Of a DNA stretch of 42,334 bases, positions 28,667 through 38,139 are shown piece after piece (within the stretch, counting starts at the first letter, position 1; each line of letters opens with the position of its first letter). A program made the translations under genes and the position numbers. The DNA is taken from assembly GCA_031263485.1 (NCBI GenBank), contig JAISFS010000141.1, positions 1 through 42,334 of the forward strand, given 5' to 3'. This DNA is from Deltaproteobacteria bacterium (GTDB taxonomy: Bacteria; Desulfobacterota; Desulfarculia; Adiutricales; Adiutricaceae). The notes under the pieces were generated by a model. It was not told where the DNA came from and ran no database searches. It worked only from the letters and a program-made list of their open reading frames with translations.

Positions 28667-29191
28667 ATGTCACAAGAACGGAAGTATCAGTTCAGCTGGG
28701 AGCTCATCGGCGATCTCGATACCGCCAGGCCCAACCTGGGGCCCAAGCTCCGAATGGAGGCCTACCGCCTGCTCCAGTTCTGCACCAGGGACATCCTGGA
28801 GCAGCGCTACGGCACCGAGGAGGCCGACAAGATCTTCTACGATGCGGGAGAGCTGGCCGGCAAGCACTTCTACGCCAACGCCCTGGACCACCCGCCCGAG
28901 GACATAAACGACCTGGTAAAGCAGCTCCAGGCCACCCTGGTGGACATCGGCATCGGCATCTTCAAGGTGGAGAAGATAGACGAGAACCTCGAGTGCATCA
29001 TGACCGTGGCCGAGGATCTGGACTGCTCGGGGCTCCCCGAGCTGGGCTACGGCGTGTGCGTCTACGACGAGGGCTTCATCGCCGGCATCATGGAGTCGTT
29101 CACGGGCAGGCCTTTCACCGTGAAGGAGATCGACTGCTGGTGCACGAACGAGCGGACCTGCCGCTTCGAGGCGAAACCCAAGCCGATGTAG
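28667..29191 (+). CDS. V4R-domain sensor protein
   Basis: The 174-residue product matches the V4R (4-vinyl reductase-like) fold, a small-ligand-binding domain found in XylR-type regulators and in stand-alone sensors. Its core is LRMEAYRLLQFCTRDIL and DIGIGIFKVEKI; the C-terminal half carries Cys110, Cys120, Cys131 and the cluster Cys157, Cys159 and Cys165 (DCWCTNERTCRF), which in this family can hold a metal or heme-like ligand. No output domain is attached. The ATG at 28667 follows AAGGAG at 5 nt. The diguanylate cyclase gene lies downstream across a strong hairpin, making it the likely signalling partner; that pairing is inference. Confidence 0.88.
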   Translation: MSQERKYQFSWELIGDLDTARPNLGPKLRMEAYRLLQFCTRDILEQRYGTEEADKIFYDAGELAGKHFYANALDHPPEDINDLVKQLQATLVDIGIGIFKVEKIDENLECIMTVAEDLDCSGLPELGYGVCVYDEGFIAGIMESFTGRPFTVKEIDCWCTNERTCRFEAKPKPM

Positions 29192-29274
29192 CGCCGCGAC
29201 GGCCGCTCGGGAACGGGTTTCCGGAGCCGGGCCAGGCGCGCCACGCCGCCCGGGTTCACGGTTCAGGACAGGGG

Positions 29275-29326
29275 CCTTAAAATGCGCCGGGATCGGGGGG
29301 ACCCCCGATGCCGGCGCATTTTAAGG
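29275..29326 (+). terminator. Near-perfect 25-bp stem hairpin between V4R and GGDEF genes
   Basis: Arms 29275-29299 and 29302-29326 pair over 25 bp with one mismatch and a 2-nt loop. The descending arm ends GCATTTTAAGG, giving a T-run inside the stem, so it can end transcription in either direction. It sits 47 bp before the GGDEF gene start. Confidence 0.75.
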
Positions 29327-29372
29327 TGCCGTTCAGACGCGGCGAGCGGGAGCGGCCCGCGGGGTGACGGAC

Positions 29373-30779
29373 ATGGCTCAGGACGCTCCCAAGACAACCA
29401 GGCTCAGGACCTTCACCAGGGCGGACGCGGAAGCGATGTTCAAGTTCCTGGAGAAGGTGATCATGGACAACAAGACGCCCGTGATGCCTCCGGAGTACGC
29501 CGAGTGGGACACCTTCCACTCGCTGTACCAGCACACCTCAGAGATAAAGAACGCGCTCATAAACTTCGCCAAGGGCGATCTGGATCTCCGCATGGTGAAG
29601 AAGGGCGCCACCTCTGGGAACCTCAAGGCCATCCTGGCCAACCTTTCGCATCTGGCCTGGCAGTTCAAGGTGGCGGCCTCCGGAGACTTCAGCCACACCG
29701 TTGACTACATGGGGGAGTTCTCCGAGGCCTTCAACCTCATGACCTCCTCCCTGGCCCGCAACGAGAAGCAGCTCCTCGAGAAGCAGGAGGAGCTGGGCAA
29801 GCTCACGGTCGAGCTCACCAAGGAGATCCGCCGACGGGACCAGGTGGAGGAAGCCCTTAAGGCTTCCGAGAGCAACTACCGGAACCTGGCGCTGCACGAC
29901 CCGCTCACCAAGATCTACAACCGGGGCTACTTCAACGAGGCCGGGGGCCGCGAGGTCGAGATCGTCCGGAGGCGCGGGGACGACCTGTCGCTTCTCATGA
30001 TGGACCTGGACAAGTTCAAGCGGTTCAACGACACCTTCGGTCACCTTGCGGGGGACTCGGCTCTCATCCATACGACCGTCATCGTGAAGGAGCTCCAGCG
30101 CAAGACCGACATCTTCGCCCGCTACGGCGGCGAGGAGTTCGTGCTCCTCCTGCCCCAGACCAACCTGAACGACAGCCTGGACATAGGCGAGCGCCTCCGC
30201 CGCGAGATAGCCTCCCGCTTCGATCCGGCGCCGAACTGTCACGACCCCATCACCATCAGCATCGGCATCGCCTCGTTGAACCAGCAGACGGCCGGACTGG
30301 AGCCGACCACCGAGTTGCTCCTGAAGCTTTTGACCTCCCGGGCCGACGAGGCGCTTTATATGGCCAAGACCTTGGGCGGCAACAAGGTCTGCGCCTACGG
30401 GGTGGACCTGTATGCCCCCACCGAAGAGGAGCTGGAAGAGGAGGCCAGGGAGGCTTCGTTGCGCTGGATTTCCAACCAGAAGGAGTCCGCGCTGGCTTCC
30501 CTGTCCGCGCCTGAGGGCGAGCCCTGGCGCTACGACGCCGCAGATGAGGATTTCCTGCCGCAGCCAGTTGCCGGAATCGAAGCGAGGGCAGGCGCGGGCA
30601 TTGCGGACGCCCAGACGCAGCCTGCCCCCCCCGAACCCTCCGGCTTCCCCGAACATCATGGGTCACCCAAACCTTCCGGCCTGACTGATTCCCCTCTCCA
30701 GGTTCCCCCGGAACCCGCGCCCCCTGCCCTCCCGCTCGTTTCCAGCCCCCCGCCCGAACTCCCTCACAGGGACGACTGA
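29373..30779 (+). CDS. Diguanylate cyclase with HAMP-like N-terminus
   Basis: The product (468 residues) synthesises cyclic di-GMP. The GGDEF domain has DPLTKIYNRGYF, the catalytic signature GGEEF (residues 252-256) and an inhibitory I-site RKTD (243-246) exactly five residues before it, so product feedback is expected. Upstream lies a soluble HAMP-like region (FAKGDLDLRM ... AASGDFSHTVDYMGEF) and a coiled coil (about 125-165), with no membrane segment, so it is cytoplasmic. The last 90 residues are proline-rich and disordered. ATG 29373 is preferred since GGGGTGA lies 5 nt upstream; a GTG at 29364 is in frame. It follows the V4R gene and hairpin, suggesting regulated read-through or a separate start. 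Confidence 0.93.
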   Translation: MAQDAPKTTRLRTFTRADAEAMFKFLEKVIMDNKTPVMPPEYAEWDTFHSLYQHTSEIKNALINFAKGDLDLRMVKKGATSGNLKAILANLSHLAWQFKVAASGDFSHTVDYMGEFSEAFNLMTSSLARNEKQLLEKQEELGKLTVELTKEIRRRDQVEEALKASESNYRNLALHDPLTKIYNRGYFNEAGGREVEIVRRRGDDLSLLMMDLDKFKRFNDTFGHLAGDSALIHTTVIVKELQRKTDIFARYGGEEFVLLLPQTNLNDSLDIGERLRREIASRFDPAPNCHDPITISIGIASLNQQTAGLEPTTELLLKLLTSRADEALYMAKTLGGNKVCAYGVDLYAPTEEELEEEAREASLRWISNQKESALASLSAPEGEPWRYDAADEDFLPQPVAGIEARAGAGIADAQTQPAPPEPSGFPEHHGSPKPSGLTDSPLQVPPEPAPPALPLVSSPPPELPHRDD

Positions 30780-30802
30780 CTCCTCCTCCCTCCATATCAT
30801 TA

Positions 30803-30874
30803 TCCCGTCTCGGGCGGACTTGATCATCCCGTCACGGGCGGACATGATCATCCCGTCTCGGGCGGACATGACGC
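30803..30874. repeat. Three tandem 24-bp repeats after the cyclase gene
   Basis: Units at 30803-30826, 30827-30850 and 30851-30874 share TCCCGTCTCGGGCGGACATG with few changes. Each contains CCCG...CGGG and can form a short hairpin, so the array may help end the cyclase transcript. Confidence 0.75.
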
Positions 30875-31329
30875 TATCGATCTAAGGGCCCGTTTAATCG
30901 CACGAGCGCCATAAAGATGCTGGCGGAGGCTTGGCAAGTACCGTTCCGGTGGTTCCCCTCGTTCGAGACGGGCGGGAGCCCGTAGCCGCTGGCCCGAAGG
31001 AAGCGCCGCGTTGCCGGGATCCTCGGCCTCATGCTCGGAAATAATTGGAGTCGGCTCTCCAGAAAATCCCGGCAACCTGGAGAAGGCTTCCCCAGAAGGA
31101 CCTTGACACTTTCCGGGCGCGCCGTCTGCCGAAAGCGGGTTGTTGGCACAGTCACAAGCGCCTTGCCGTCAGGCTAATGGAACTCCCTGACCCTTGAGGG
31201 GCTACGGACTATCGTTATTCGGAGTTCGGCAGGGGGGGATCCGAAGCGGCTATAATGGACGGCAATCGATAAATTCATAAGTTGAATTATCCTGAGATGC
31301 TGTCAGGTTTGTTTGTCAATCATCTTAAC

Positions 31330-31499
31330 TGTACAATTGTACACTTGCAATCCGCATTACAAAATTAAAAAACGATGTGCATAGAATTATGATTTTAAAA
31401 CGGCGGTTGTACGGGTACACTTACTAGAACTGGCACACTAGAGCGAGGCGGTTCAAGGTTTATTCCCGATGTTTATCAATGAATTGTACAACTGTACAA
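31330..31499. repeat. Two TGTACA-type palindromes
   Basis: 31330-31343 is a perfect 14-bp palindrome (TGTACAATTGTACA) and 31484-31499 is a near-perfect 16-bp one (TTGTACAACTGTACAA). They resemble operator sites for a dimeric repressor, but no gene starts close by. Confidence 0.5.
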
Positions 31500-32333
31500 C
31501 TGAAAGCAATATCTTGGCTACTATGTTGAAATATCTAGTCTTTTTTAATGTGTTTAATGGATCACGAATAGCTAACCGTAAAAAACCGCGATGGAGCGGG
31601 ACGGTGCAGGGTGCCTCATGCAAGTTCGGCGGCAATCATTAAAAGCAATGGTGTCATTCTCGTAAGGTACCGAATCGATACTCACGAAAAGGGACTGCAA
31701 GTGACATATATATATATTTAGAAAAATGGAATGTTGAATTTCCGGAATGATATGACATTAAATGCCAGGAAATTATTGGCAATATTTTTTGAGACCTTCT
31801 TCCGGTGGCAGAGTTTCGTGACGGCTTACGCGGCGCTGTCACGGATACGGTGCGGGCTGGAAAGAGGATGGATGGGATATGACATAAATCAGGATCTCAA
31901 GCGAGCGGGAAAGTTGCCTTAAGTAAAAAAGATGTGGAAATCGGGATCTACCATATAAAATATAACTACCATATATGGCTGACTGCTAGCTGAGGTCACG
32001 CATGAAAGCATTGAATTCGGCGCCAGTGAGCTTTTTCACATGGGAAGCCGATATTTACCTGGTCAGCATCGGAAGGGAGAGGCGGAGGTCCGGGCAAGGC
32101 GATGGGCTTCCGATAATGTCCGATGAAAGCACCGGTCGATGGCTAAACGAGACGGGTGGCCAGGGCGCTGATGCGCGGATGTTGAAATAAATGCTTGAAA
32201 TATCTAAATAAATAGTAAGGCCTATGCCTGAAAACGGAGCTTGCTGGCTCTTTGCGAAATTTGTCGAACCGCCAGCGTAAAGGCGGCGACCGGAGGCACG
32301 CGTGGCCCGAAGCCTCTTGATTTCTAGGGTTCG

Positions 32334-32362
32334 TTGACATGTCCGCGCCTCCGGTCTAGAAT
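32334..32362 (+). promoter_or_regulatory. Sigma-70-type promoter of the chemoreceptor gene
   Basis: TTGACA (32334-32339), 17 bp, TAGAAT (32357-32362): 6/6 and 5/6 to consensus, about 105 nt before the GTG at 32473. Confidence 0.7.
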
Positions 32363-32472
32363 TTTTACGCCGCCCGGCATTCCTGCGGCCTCCGTCCGGG
32401 CCGGTTGCCTGTGTTGCCGGGGGCAAGACCTGTCCGCCGAACTCGCCTCCCCCGGCTCCGGGAAGGCTCAGG

Positions 32473-34260
32473 GTGATCAAGCTGAACCTCAGCCTCAAAA
32501 TAACCCTCTCCTTCGCCGCGGTTCTACTGGGCGCCGTGGCCTTCATGGCGGCCGTGCTCCGCCATATCGAGGACGAGGCCAACCTTGCCGAGCGCGAGAG
32601 GGCCAGGGAGGTCGCCGCGGCCTTCCAGCTGGGCGCCGCCTCGGCGGGAGATCAGGCGGGGCTCTCGCTCGCGTCGTATCTTGCTTCCGGACCCTTCCCG
32701 CCGGGCTCCCCCTGGGCCGAATCCCTGGTCGCGATCAGGGACGGGTCGAACCGCCTGCAGAGCCTTTCGGACGATCTCGCCCTGAAGGAAGCCGATCGGT
32801 CCGGGAAGCGGAACGCCTTCCACAAGGCCGCTAACGATCTGCTCTCGGGCCTGGCCCCTGGCGAGGTGGCTCTGGCCAGGCGCGTGGGCGACTGTCTGGC
32901 GGCGGACGCCGCGGGACGCGGCACGGATGAGCTGGCGGCATGCGTCAAGGCGCTCGCCGAGGCGGCGGTCGGCCTTTCCCCCGGCGGCCGGACGCCCGTT
33001 AAGGCCTTCCAGGACGCCGGAAACGCCCTCGCGGAATCGAACAGGGCCCGCGCCCGGGCGGAAAGCGACCGCGCCGAGGCGATGGCTGCGGTGTTCCAGG
33101 ACACGCGGGTCATGGTCTCCTCCTCCCGCAACTCCGGGGTGGCGGCGGCGATAGGCGTGCACCTTGCCCTGGGCGCGCTGGGCCTGGTAATAATCTGCGC
33201 GGCCTCGGTCTACCTCTTGCGGAGGACGGCGGTGAGGCCCCTGTCCAGGGTGCTGGGGGGGCTGAACCGGAGCGCGGGCGAGGTGACCGGGACGGCGAGG
33301 CTGCTTTCCCGCTCCAGCCGCCAGATAGCCAAGGGCGCCTCCGACAACACCCAGGCCGTCTTAAACGCCATCGGTTCCCTGGAGACGCTCCTGTCCATGG
33401 CCAAAAGCAACGCGGGGCACTCGGACGTGGCCAAGGAGCACGTCTCCGAGGTGAAGAACTTCGTGGAGGAGGCCAACATCTACATGCTGGACATCGCGAA
33501 GGCCATGGAGGAAATCAGGGCGGCAGGCCAGGCGTCCAGCCAGATCATCAAAAGCGTCGAGGAGATAGCCTTCCAGACGAATATCCTCGCGCTGAACGCC
33601 GCGGTGGAGGCGGCCCGTGCGGGGGAGGCGGGATTGGGCTTCGCGGTGGTGGCGGACGAGGTGAGGAACCTCGCGAACAAGAGCCGCGACGCCGCGGCCA
33701 GCACCACCTCCATGCTCGCCTCCAGCATCGAGCGCATCAACGGCGGCGCGGTCCTGGTCGAGAAGGCCAAGGACAGCATCGCGAGGCTCGTCGAGACGAG
33801 CGACCAGGTGAACAGGATAGTCGAGAGCATCGCGCTGGCCAGCCGCAGCCAGACCCGTGACATCCAGGACGTCCACCAGTCGATAGCCCAGATGGACAAG
33901 GTGACCCAGGAGAACTCCCTGGAGGCCGCCGAGGCCGAGAACATTTCGACGGACCTGAACCGTCAGGCAGGGGTGCTGGCGTCGGCGGTCACCAGGGTCT
34001 CCTCCATCCTCCAGGGATCCGGCGGCAGGGCTCACGCGTTGCGCCGCCGGGCCCAGTCCCCGCCCTCCGCGTCCGCGGCCCGGGACTCGGCGAAGCCCGC
34101 CGGAGTTCCTTCCGCGGGCGGGTCCTTCGCGACTCCGTCGGCTCAGGCCTCCATGGATCTGGGCGCCCTCATGACCCCGCCCGAGGCCCCGCGCACTGTC
34201 TTCAGGGCCGCGCCTTCCAAGGAGGTGGAGGATGCCTTCCCGATGGACGATGATTTTTAG
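32473..34260 (+). CDS. Methyl-accepting chemotaxis protein
   Basis: The 595-residue product is an inner-membrane chemoreceptor. A first membrane helix (about 8-28) and a second (about 222-248) enclose a helical periplasmic sensor domain of roughly 190 residues. The cytoplasmic signalling tip is canonical: [19 protein letters not shown] followed by [20 protein letters not shown] near residues 362-400, the site that binds CheA and CheW. A recognisable HAMP domain is short or absent. The last 85 residues are alanine- and proline-rich, ending MDDDF, without a CheR pentapeptide of the NWETF type. The GTG start at 32473 has AAGG at about 6 nt. No che gene is adjacent, so it joins a chemosensory array encoded elsewhere. 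The ligand is not predictable. Confidence 0.95.
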   Translation: MIKLNLSLKITLSFAAVLLGAVAFMAAVLRHIEDEANLAERERAREVAAAFQLGAASAGDQAGLSLASYLASGPFPPGSPWAESLVAIRDGSNRLQSLSDDLALKEADRSGKRNAFHKAANDLLSGLAPGEVALARRVGDCLAADAAGRGTDELAACVKALAEAAVGLSPGGRTPVKAFQDAGNALAESNRARARAESDRAEAMAAVFQDTRVMVSSSRNSGVAAAIGVHLALGALGLVIICAASVYLLRRTAVRPLSRVLGGLNRSAGEVTGTARLLSRSSRQIAKGASDNTQAVLNAIGSLETLLSMAKSNAGHSDVAKEHVSEVKNFVEEANIYMLDIAKAMEEIRAAGQASSQIIKSVEEIAFQTNILALNAAVEAARAGEAGLGFAVVADEVRNLANKSRDAAASTTSMLASSIERINGGAVLVEKAKDSIARLVETSDQVNRIVESIALASRSQTRDIQDVHQSIAQMDKVTQENSLEAAEAENISTDLNRQAGVLASAVTRVSSILQGSGGRAHALRRRAQSPPSASAARDSAKPAGVPSAGGSFATPSAQASMDLGALMTPPEAPRTVFRAAPSKEVEDAFPMDDDF

Positions 34261-34932
34261 CTTCTTGGCGCATGGCGTATAATATCGTAGGAAGGCGTCA
34301 GGACGCGGTTCCCGCCCGGTTGTCCGGCGGCGGGTGTAGCCTGGACCGGGGTGCCCTCCGGCTCGCCCGTGAGCGTCTCCTATATGCTCACGAGCGACCG
34401 GGCGAACGTTTCCGCATCAGGGTCACCGGGGGTTTCATGATGCGCGTGCCCGCCAGGTACTATCGAAAGGCCTTGCCGCGCGGGTTTTCGGATACGGGTC
34501 GCGGCATGTCGGGTACCGTTTGACTTCCGCTCGGCCCGGCAATCTGCGCCCCGGACACCCGGATTCGCCGGTCTTCCGGAATCGCCTTAACCTTTGGCTT
34601 TCCGGCCTTCACGACCATTGTCGCCGTCCCGGCCTTCCTGACCTTTGTCGCCGTCCCGGCCTTCCTGACCTTTGCCGCCGTCCCGGCCTTCCGGCCTTTG
34701 CCGCCGTCCCGGCCTTTCCGGCTCTCCCGAAAACCTCCGGTTCGCCTTTCGTCCTCATGACCGTGCCGCCGTCTTCCTCTCCGCCGATACAGACTGTCCT
34801 GCCAGTACGCGACGGCTTCAGGCGCCGAGCCCCGCCCGTACGACTTGCCTAAGTGGGGCTTCCAGGCCGCCGTGCCGCAGGGCGGCATCCTTTCCGCAAC
34901 TCCGCACCATCCCAGGAAAAGCCACCTTACCG
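34261..34932. other. GC-rich spacer with a 27-bp repeat array
   Basis: No gene is supportable. A TATAAT at 34278-34283 lacks a -35 partner. A minus-strand frame at 34460-34951 reads as lysine-alanine-glycine repeats only because of the array. Confidence 0.45.
34621..34727. repeat. About four tandem 27-bp repeats
   Basis: 34621-34647 and 34648-34674 are identical; the next two units (from 34675 and 34701) are diverged and one base shorter. The shared core is GCCGTCCCGGCCTTCC. The array lies upstream of the AAA-like gene. Confidence 0.8.
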
Positions 34933-36630
34933 ATGAGCCGGCACCCCGCAAGCCTCCAGAGCTTCCGCGAGATCAGGGAGGAGGGTCTAAGCTACGCCGA
35001 CAAGACGGAGCATATCCACCGGCTCCTGATGGACGGTCGAGCCTTCCGGCTGACCCGGCCGCGGTCCTTCGGGAAGACCCTTCTGATAAGCGCCATGAAG
35101 GCGCTCTTCCAGGGGAGGGCGGATCTCTTCAAGGGGCTGTACCTGGGCTCCGCCGGTTGGGATTTCGCCGCCAGGCCGGTCATATCCCTGGACTTCGCCC
35201 GGCTGGGCGCAGAGCCTCAGGCCGCCGCGGACGACTTGTGCTGGGAGCTGAAGCGGATAGCCATGAAGGACGGGCTCCCCGTGAACGGCGCCTCTCCCGG
35301 CGCCCTGGTCGCGTGGCTGGTGGATGCCTTGTACGCCAAGCACCAGCGGCGGCCCGCGGTCCTGGTGGACAACGTCTCGCGGCCCCTTGAAAGGCATCTG
35401 GGGGATCCCGTGCGCCTGAAGGCGACCCTGGAAGCCCTGGGAGGCTTCTGGGAGGCCCTGGCTTCCCAGGGCGCCAGGCTCCGCTTCGTGTTCGCGGCGT
35501 CGGGCTACGCCTTCAAGGGCATGACCGGGCCGGAGGGGTTCCTGAAGGACGTCAGCGTAGGCCCGAGGCAGGCGGCCTCCTGCGGCTTCACCGCAGGCGA
35601 TCTGGATTCCGTTTTCCGAGAGGCGCTTAGCGAGGCGGCGGAACTCAGGCGCGCGGACGGGGCCCCGGGCGCCAGGGGCGGCGCGTCCGGACTCAGGGGC
35701 GAGATCCTGCGCTGGTACGGCGGCTACTCATGGGACTCCGAGACCCGCGTGGCCTGCCCCGCCGCCGTCATCTCCTTTTTCGAGTCCGGAGAGAACTCCT
35801 GGCATTTCCTGGAGGATCGGGCGCCTGACCGGATTCCGGCCGATTTTTTCCGCAGGGCCGCGGCAGGGCTCCCGCCCGGCCCGGATCTGACCTTCACCCG
35901 GGGGATGCTGAGCGCCCTGGATCCCGCCCGCCCGGCGCTGGCGCCCCTGATGTTCCAGGCGGGGGCCCTGTCCATTTCCGGCAAGCGGGACCGGGACGGG
36001 GTCCCCGAGTACAGCCTGGGCTTTCCCGACCGGGACGCGGAAGAGGGTTTCCGCATGCTCTCGCTTGCGGCGATAACGGGGCTAGACCATGCGTCCTTGA
36101 GGGCGCACGTGCGCCGATTCCGGCGCGAGGCGGGCGAGGGCCGCGCCGGGGGAGCGGCCGCGGCCCTGGCCGGGCTCCTGTCCGACTCGGCCGGGGCGCT
36201 TTCCGGCCGTCAGGAGCTCCGCGGGGCGCTCTACGCGCTCCTGTTGCGGCTGGCGGGCTTCAACGGGTCCGCGGGCGACGGGACCTCGGCCGCGGGCCAG
36301 TCCGGGGCCGTCTCCGGCTGGGCCTCGGGCGCCTTGAGGATCTCCGGCAACAGGCGCGTCCAGGTGATCCTGCGTCACGTCCCCGGCGCCGACGGGAGCG
36401 GCGAGGGCGCGGCCCGGCGCCTCCTCCAGGAGGCTCTGGACGCGGCCCTGCGCGAGGCGAGGGAAGGAGAGGCCCTGGAGGAGCGCGCCGCCCCGGGGCA
36501 GGCCGCCCCCGCCTGGGAAGCCAAGAGGCTCTTCGTGTTCAGCGCCGGGGCGGCGGAGACGGCGGGCGGTTCGACCGACTCTGGGCACCCGCTCATCTTC
36601 AGGCCGCTTTCCAAGGCGGAAGAGCCTTAG
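34933..36630 (+). CDS. AAA-ATPase-like protein with eroded catalytic motifs
   Basis: The 565-residue product belongs to the 'predicted AAA-ATPase' (PF09820)/DUF1703 family, judged by SLQSFREIREEGLSYADKTE, LTRPRSFGKTLLISAMKALF and the later region AAASGYAFKGM (similar to the SGVTKF strand). The Walker A is the usual degenerate RPRxFGKT. Where the family has LLIDEYDxPI for Walker B, this protein has VLVDNVSRPLE (144-152), losing the acidic pair. The C-terminal nuclease domain, normally GRxD ... hxEhK, reads ISGNRRVQVILRHV and lacks the acidic and lysine residues. The frame is intact and GC-rich with chromosomal codon use, so it is expressed or only recently idle. It may be a catalytically dead binding protein. 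The ATG at 34933 starts the family similarity; the ribosome binding site is weak. Confidence 0.8.
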   Translation: MSRHPASLQSFREIREEGLSYADKTEHIHRLLMDGRAFRLTRPRSFGKTLLISAMKALFQGRADLFKGLYLGSAGWDFAARPVISLDFARLGAEPQAAADDLCWELKRIAMKDGLPVNGASPGALVAWLVDALYAKHQRRPAVLVDNVSRPLERHLGDPVRLKATLEALGGFWEALASQGARLRFVFAASGYAFKGMTGPEGFLKDVSVGPRQAASCGFTAGDLDSVFREALSEAAELRRADGAPGARGGASGLRGEILRWYGGYSWDSETRVACPAAVISFFESGENSWHFLEDRAPDRIPADFFRRAAAGLPPGPDLTFTRGMLSALDPARPALAPLMFQAGALSISGKRDRDGVPEYSLGFPDRDAEEGFRMLSLAAITGLDHASLRAHVRRFRREAGEGRAGGAAAALAGLLSDSAGALSGRQELRGALYALLLRLAGFNGSAGDGTSAAGQSGAVSGWASGALRISGNRRVQVILRHVPGADGSGEGAARRLLQEALDAALREAREGEALEERAAPGQAAPAWEAKRLFVFSAGAAETAGGSTDSGHPLIFRPLSKAEEP

Positions 36631-38139
36631 CCCCCCGGGCCTGCCGATGCCGTCCGTCTTCAGGCTCTTCCGCATCGGTCTGGTGAGGCGCCCGCCGCCA
36701 GTCCGGTCCGGGTTCCGACGCCCCCGAGCCGTCCCGCGCACGGGCCCGGTCAGCCCTGCGCAAGCCCTGCCTTCGGCTTTTGATACCGTGCGCAAAACCT
36801 TGTGGCATCCGGCGAAACGTCGCCGGATCATGCGGTTTTTTCCCGGTTTCGTCGCGAAGTTCACCCCGGCACATGGCAAGACCTTCGGCGTGCCCTGCCG
36901 TAGGTCGGCCATTCAGGGGTGACCGAGCCGCCTGACTTCGCGGCGCGTCTCGGCGATGCACCATACGGCAAACGGCGGACTTTGAACGGCATGCGGAAAA
37001 GCGCAGGAGATATCCGTTCGGGATGCGATCGGATAAGTTCATTGTCGGCGTCCGATGTCCGGCGTCCGGCATTTTCGTGGCAGTTACGGCGTTTACGGCT
37101 TATATGCGGGGCGGGGAGCCGAAACCGCTTGCGTCTGCGGTCCGCCCGTCCGCAGGTGCGCAGGACGCGGGGGACGAAAGTACCAAGGCGGCGGAGAGCC
37201 GCCATCCCCATCCCCACCCCATCGCGATTCGATTTGCCCCGTAAAATTCCCTATCTCCCGCATTTCCCCTGGCCCCCTGCCTCGCTCTTCCCGTGTCCCC
37301 GCCTCCTTCGCGTCCCGTGTCCCCGCTTCCTCCGCGTCAGTGTCCGCCATCCCCGCTTTCCCTCCGGCGGGCGATTTCGTTTCGGCAAGGACGGTCCGGG
37401 GTTTGCGGTGCAGGCGGGCCGCCGGACGGCGTGACTGCGCCCCGGCGGATTGACGGCAGCATCCCCGGGCGGCTTCGCGAGGATTTTTGTCATTGTGTCG
37501 ATTTTTTTTAATGAATCAATATATCCATTATTATCAATACATTATAATCAAAAGCTGATTCAGCGCATCGCGTTTTTGGCCGGGATATAGCGATTACATT
37601 TGAATGTAATTGAATTTTTTTGAGAATACATGTACATTAGATTGTTTTAGTTTGGTTAATTCACGACAATTGCTATACGTTCAGCCAAAAATCGGCAGAC
37701 GACGGTCGGGCTCAGGGTTAGCGAACGCGCCGTCAGGGCGAGACATCCTGACCCGGACCGTTCAGGGGGCGCGGGTCGGCGGGCGGGAGCCGATGTCCGG
37801 TCGCCGGGGGCGGGCGCCTGGGAAACGAAGCTAAGCTAATCGGGGCAACGCCGGGAAGCTCCGTCGGGAGATCCCGTCGGGAAGTCCGGCGCCGCCGGGG
37901 CTGGGGTCCCGAGACCGCGCCTGCCCGTGAAAGGGCTGAGGAGCCTAGCCGCAAGATACCCGACCGAGGGCGAACGTCCCGCCCGCATGGCCCCGGGACC
38001 CCCGGGCGCCCCAGATGCCATAAAGCGCTTTTTCGGCCGCCGCGCGAGCGCCGGGGCCACAAGATCGCTTCCCGCGCGATCCAGGGCCCGGGGCGCAGAG
38101 GGACCCCCGGCGGGAACTTGAGACGGAGCCGCGAGAAAA
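36631..38139. other. 1.5-kb spacer upstream of the LysM-like gene
   Basis: GC-rich on both sides with an AT-rich island at 37490-37690. It includes short duplications (CCCGTGTCCCCGC near 37289 and 37315) and the regulatory candidate at 37593-37638. No gene is supportable, although frames run on both strands. Confidence 0.45.
37593..37638 (+). promoter_or_regulatory. Promoter candidate overlapped by a palindrome
   Basis: ATTACATT TG AATGTAAT (37593-37610) is an inverted repeat with perfect 8-bp arms. It abuts TTGAAT (37610-37615), which is 17 bp from TACATT (37633-37638). The layout suits a repressor site over a promoter, about 500 bp before the gene at 38140. Confidence 0.35.

Larger units (their letters stand above)
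30780..32333. other. 1.55-kb spacer with repeats and AT-rich core
   Basis: Apart from the repeats listed separately, no gene is supportable. 31250-32000 is strongly AT-rich with runs such as TATATATATAT near 31707 and a CCATATATGG palindrome near 31969. Confidence 0.5.

Noticed and set aside
34460..34951. Minus-strand frame with KAGTATKVR repeats
   Set aside because: The repeat peptide only reflects the 27-bp DNA array; no start site support or homologue.
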